Source: Verrucomicrobiota bacterium
Lineage (GTDB): Bacteria > Verrucomicrobiota > Verrucomicrobiia > Limisphaerales > SIBE01
Assembly: GCA_027623095.1 (NCBI GenBank)
Contig: JAQBVM010000038.1
Location: 1 to 32,481 of the forward strand
DNA: 32,481 bases
Direction: 5' to 3'
A program made the translations under genes and the position numbers. Shown one piece after another: positions 29,169 through 32,481 of this stretch (positions are counted from its first letter, which is position 1; each line of letters starts with the position of its first letter). The notes below the pieces were generated by a model. The model ran no database searches. It was not told where the DNA came from and saw only the letters and a list, made by a program, of their open reading frames with translations.

Positions 29169-29235
29169 GGCTGCCACGCATCAAGAAAGCCGCGTTCAAT
29201 CTAATTCCAACCCAAGCTTTCCAATCCGGGCCAAT

Positions 29236-29496
29236 CTATGGGGAGTCCGATCCTTCTTCCGGTCTTTCTTCCACAATCTCAATCGTGCAACGCAAACCTT
29301 TCTTTGCGCCACCCACTTGGAGAAGTGACCGTATAGCATGAATCGTCGCGCCTTTGCGACCAATGATCTTGCCAATGTCCGTCGGATGCAGCCGCAACTG
29401 AAGCACGGTCATTCCATCACGCTCCACCGGAGTGATCGTAACCGCGTCCGCGCGTTCGACAAGTCCCTTAACTACATAATCCAAAAATGCTTGCAT
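29236..29496 (-). CDS. khpA: KH-domain RNA-binding protein (YlqC/KhpA family)
   Basis: LRLHPTDIGKIIGRKGATIHAIRSLLQVGGAKKGLRCTIEIVEE: GRKG KH loop; between rpsP and trmD. Confidence 0.9.
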   Translation of the reverse strand: MQAFLDYVVKGLVERADAVTITPVERDGMTVLQLRLHPTDIGKIIGRKGATIHAIRSLLQVGGAKKGLRCTIEIVEERPEEGSDSP

Positions 29497-29512
29497 ACAC
29501 GGGAATGCACTG

Positions 29513-29767
29513 TCACGCAGCTCCCGCGACTCGCTTCAGTCTGCGCAAATAACTCGCAACAGTCTCCGAAGGTTGCGCTCCCTTGCTAAGCCAGTAATCA
29601 GCTCGTTCTTGATTGATTGCGAACTTGTTTTCCTTCTTGATTGGCTGATAGGTGCCGATTTCTTCAATAAATTTGCCATCTCGCGGACCCTTGCTATGGG
29701 TCACGACAACACGATATGCTGGAGAGTTTTTTGCTCCGACTCGCTTCAAACGGATTCGAACTGACAT
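29513..29767 (-). CDS. rpsP: 30S ribosomal protein S16
   Basis: MSVRIRLKRVGAKNSPAYRVVVTHSKGPRDGKFIEEIGTYQPI...ERADYWLSKGAQPSETVASYLRR. Confidence 0.97.
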   Translation of the reverse strand: MSVRIRLKRVGAKNSPAYRVVVTHSKGPRDGKFIEEIGTYQPIKKENKFAINQERADYWLSKGAQPSETVASYLRRLKRVAGAA

Positions 29768-30165
29768 AAATTAACTCTGTTCCAAAATCCTCCGGAAAAT
29801 AGCACGCTCTCGCGCCGCCCTCTTCCAGAGACGGTTAAAAAGGACGGGCAGGTTAGTCACCCCCCTCTGACTTGGCAAGCCCCGTTTTTCGTCGATTAAC
29901 GCGCGCGTGGGCTTCACCTGCCGCGCGGCTGCCGCAAGCATAAGCACCGGCGTTGGGAACTTCTGCCCGGAGCATTTGTGCAGGCAGCGCAACTGATTGG
30001 ACTTGAGATCAACCTTGTGCACCCCCGCGGAGAATCTCCCTTGGGGAAGGGATTCGCCCCATATGTTTCGACAATGCGAGACACCGAGCCCTTCTCCAGG
30101 TTTGGTGCAGTTACGAAGTCCGCCATTGCTTATACCTCGTCTCTCGATTAACAAACAGCTCTGCC

Positions 30166-31737
30166 ATGAAAGAAAAGCTTTCCTTACGGTTGTTTCGCCT
30201 ACCCAAAACAAGTGTTATTCTTGCCACAGCGTTTTCGGTAGCTGTCGCTTTTGTCCAAGCCGCTGAGGTTCCGCCAAAACCACTCTTCTTGGACGCCAAT
30301 CCGGTGTGCCCCTGCGAAAGTCTGACCGAAGTTACGCTTCCCAACACCACGATTGATTCCACGACGATCGACCCCTCGGACGGTTCGTGCCGCGTCACGG
30401 CCACGGTCACGCACCCGCCGTCTGGAGATCGTATCAAGGTGTTCATTGCCTTGCCCGTCAAGGGCTGGAACGGAAGGTTTCGAGGCAACGGCGGCGGCGG
30501 ATTTTCGGGAGGGAGCGCCAGCAGTCTTCGCGGATCGGTGGCTCAGGGTTTTGCGGCAGGCGCCACCGACACCGGCCATGAGGGGGGGAGCGGCAGCTTC
30601 GCGCTCGACGCGAACGGACGGCTCAATTGGCAGGCGATTCAAGACAACGCCTACCTTGGCATCCACGAAATGACCGTGGTGGGCCAGGCGCTGACGCGGG
30701 CTTTCTATGGCAAGGCTCCGAAGTATTCCTATTTCGTGGGCAGCTCGACGGGCGGACGCCAGGGATTGATGGAGGCGCAACGCTACCCCAATGACTATAA
30801 CGGGATCATATCCGCGTGTCCGGCGATCAACTGGCACCGGTTTTTGCCCGCTGATCTCTGGCCTCAGGTGGTGATGGTTGCCGCCCAGAATTTCGTCCCG
30901 AAGGCCAAGCTTGATGCGGCGACAGCCGCGGCGGTGGCAGCCTGCGATCCGTTGGACGGGGTTACAGATGACGTGATCGATGAACCGACGCGATGTGACT
31001 ACGACCCTGGAGCGCTGGTGGGGACGAACGTTAACGACAGCACGTTTACGGAAGCCGACGCCGAAGTAGTTCGGAAGATATGGGAGGGACCGCGGGGACT
31101 AAGCGGAAACTTTCTTTGGCATGGCCTGGCGCGCGGAACGGACCTCTTTGCTCTCGCCAACACAAGTGGTTCGCCATTGACGGGAAAGCCATTCATAATC
31201 CCTCTGGAATGGTTCCGATTCTTCCTGATTCAGGATCCACAGTGGGACTGGACAACGCTGACGCCGGCGGGTTTTGAGTTTTATTGGAGGCAATCAGTCG
31301 AGCAGTACGGCGCGGTCATCGGCACTGATGACCCGAACCTTGAGCCCTTTCGAGAGCGGGGCGGGAAGGTGATTATTCTTCACGGGCTGGCCGACCAACT
31401 CATTCCGGCGCAGGGGACCATCGACTACTACAAACGTGTTCAGCAACGAATGGGCGGCGTGGAGAAAACAGCAGAGTTTGCGCGATTGTTCCTGGCACCG
31501 GGCGTCGATCACGGTTTCCGTGGCGCCGGTCCGACGCCAACCGGGCAATTGGAGGCGATCCTTCGTTGGGTGGAGGAAGGCACGGTGCCGGAGAAACTCA
31601 TCGCCGAAGGCCGGGATCAGAACGGTAAAATCGTTCGAACACGTCCGTTGTTCCCCTATCCACAGATGGCAAAGTACAAGGGCAGTGGAAGCACGGACGA
31701 AGCCGCGAATTTCGTGAGCGTCGAAATCGGAAAGTAA
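30166..31737 (+). CDS. Tannase/feruloyl-esterase-family alpha/beta hydrolase, secreted
   Basis: Signal peptide (SVILATAFSVAVAFVQAAE); IKVFIALPVKGWNGRFRGNGGGGFSGG; YFVGSSTGGRQGLMEAQRYPNDYNGIISACPAINW; IILHGLADQLIPAQGTIDYYKRV; APGVDHGFRGAGP. Confidence 0.9.
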   Translation: MKEKLSLRLFRLPKTSVILATAFSVAVAFVQAAEVPPKPLFLDANPVCPCESLTEVTLPNTTIDSTTIDPSDGSCRVTATVTHPPSGDRIKVFIALPVKGWNGRFRGNGGGGFSGGSASSLRGSVAQGFAAGATDTGHEGGSGSFALDANGRLNWQAIQDNAYLGIHEMTVVGQALTRAFYGKAPKYSYFVGSSTGGRQGLMEAQRYPNDYNGIISACPAINWHRFLPADLWPQVVMVAAQNFVPKAKLDAATAAAVAACDPLDGVTDDVIDEPTRCDYDPGALVGTNVNDSTFTEADAEVVRKIWEGPRGLSGNFLWHGLARGTDLFALANTSGSPLTGKPFIIPLEWFRFFLIQDPQWDWTTLTPAGFEFYWRQSVEQYGAVIGTDDPNLEPFRERGGKVIILHGLADQLIPAQGTIDYYKRVQQRMGGVEKTAEFARLFLAPGVDHGFRGAGPTPTGQLEAILRWVEEGTVPEKLIAEGRDQNGKIVRTRPLFPYPQMAKYKGSGSTDEAANFVSVEIGK

Positions 31738-31768
31738 TGCACGCCGAAAGCCGACAGAAGTGTTGCCA

Positions 31769-31860
31769 ACAAACGAACGTGATTCTTCATAACTGGATTC
31801 GCAACTGTAAACTCAGATCCTCTGAATCCAGCCTTACTCTAACGAGAAAACGTTCGTTGT
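31769..31860. repeat. Nested imperfect inverted repeats downstream of the tannase-like gene
   Basis: acaa(a)cgaacgt ... ctggattc ... gaatccag ... acgttcgttgt; two nested stem segments with unequal spacing. Confidence 0.45.
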
Positions 31861-31919
31861 ATCGCTCCTCCCACGGTTGTCGATTAACCTCGTTTTTGGC
31901 TGGCCCGCTCACCTATCAG

Positions 31920-32300
31920 GTTTGATGGGGCGATCCGCTTCAAGCTCATCGTCGTTTCTTCGCTCAAATCCAGCGCCAGTGTGATTCTTCCGGGATCTCC
32001 TTAGGCGTACCAAAAGCTCGTTTTCCTCCCACTTCAACTTCTTTAAGCCAGCGCTCACCATCCTCTCGGCTTTCTCTTGCCGGTCTCTTGTCGATCGGGC
32101 TCCGTAATGATGAGGCCCCACTCGATCGAGTTTCCAGATAAGATTCGGTCAATGTCGGCAGAAACTTATCCCGATCTTGTTCGTCTCTGAAAATGTCTTC
32201 CCACCCATCTCCTCGATTCATGACGTGGCAGATCGCCCCCGAATACTCCATGCGCAGTTTCCGTGGCACGCCGAACTGCTTACATTGTTCGCAGAAATGT
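31920..32300 (-). pseudogene. Decayed REP-associated tyrosine transposase (RAYT/Y1_Tnp, IS200-like)
   Basis: N-terminal PRKLRMEYSGAICHVMNRGDGWEDIFRDEQDRDKFLPTLTE joined to C-terminal remnants in other frames (HYGARSTRDRQEKAERMVSAGLKKLKWEENELLVRLRR; then DPGRITLALDLSEETTMSLKRIA); no HxH core or catalytic Tyr region. Confidence 0.8.
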
Positions 32301-32329
32301 GTCAATAGTGAGGACTGACACTCGCACGT

Positions 32330-32372
32330 CATTCGATGTTCGGCGTTGGACGTTGAATGTTCGGTGTTCACG
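32330..32372. repeat. Low-complexity dispersed-type repeat (ATTCGATGTTCGGCGTTGGACGTTGAATGTTCGGTGTTC)
   Basis: Quasi-repeating GTTCGGN/GTTGNA units immediately upstream of the RAYT relic; translates as NTEHSTSNAEHRM on the minus strand. Confidence 0.65.
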
Positions 32373-32481
32373 GCCACAAAGCGCGCGAGTTTTCAAATGG
32401 GGCTACCCCAAGGGCCACGGTCTTTTTATTTGGAGCGGTGCTTGACGAGGGCTTGGAAAGGGATTTGGGGATTGTGCTGAC

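Overview
This looks like a chromosomal window from a Verrucomicrobia-like (Limisphaera/Pedosphaera-type) bacterium; the taxonomy is an inference from gene content and repeat style. Main content, left to right: (i) a leftward Cu(I)/Ag(I)-type RND efflux operon (TolC-like, CusB-like adaptor with several metal-binding modules, CusA-like pump), followed by a DUF2071/YqjF-like gene and a TpsB/ShlB-type outer-membrane protein whose 5' end is truncated at a short repeat; (ii) a UvrA-family gene flanked by two similar-looking modules, each a small single-TM anti-sigma-like protein plus a periplasmic sensor, only one of which has an ECF sigma gene; (iii) rpsU with a clear intrinsic terminator, a TIM-barrel sugar isomerase/epimerase, an LPG-synthase-TM (UPF0104) flippase-like protein, an orphan NtrC-type regulator and an MntR/DtxR regulator with a palindromic operator candidate; (iv) a complete F1Fo ATP synthase operon (atpB-E-F-H-A-G-D-C) with an unusually short delta subunit; (v) a leftward rpsP-khpA-trmD-rplS cluster without rimM, then a stand-alone CoaB-like gene; (vi) a tannase/feruloyl-esterase-family hydrolase; (vii) a decayed REP-associated tyrosine transposase (RAYT). 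The most interesting signal is a pair of 79-bp REPIN-like elements (353-431 and 7936-8014), each made of two inverted REP-like arms with a GTGG head. They occur in the same window as the catalytically gutted RAYT relic and three different low-complexity dispersed-repeat families. All calls come from reading the sequence and the supplied ORFs; no database search was run.
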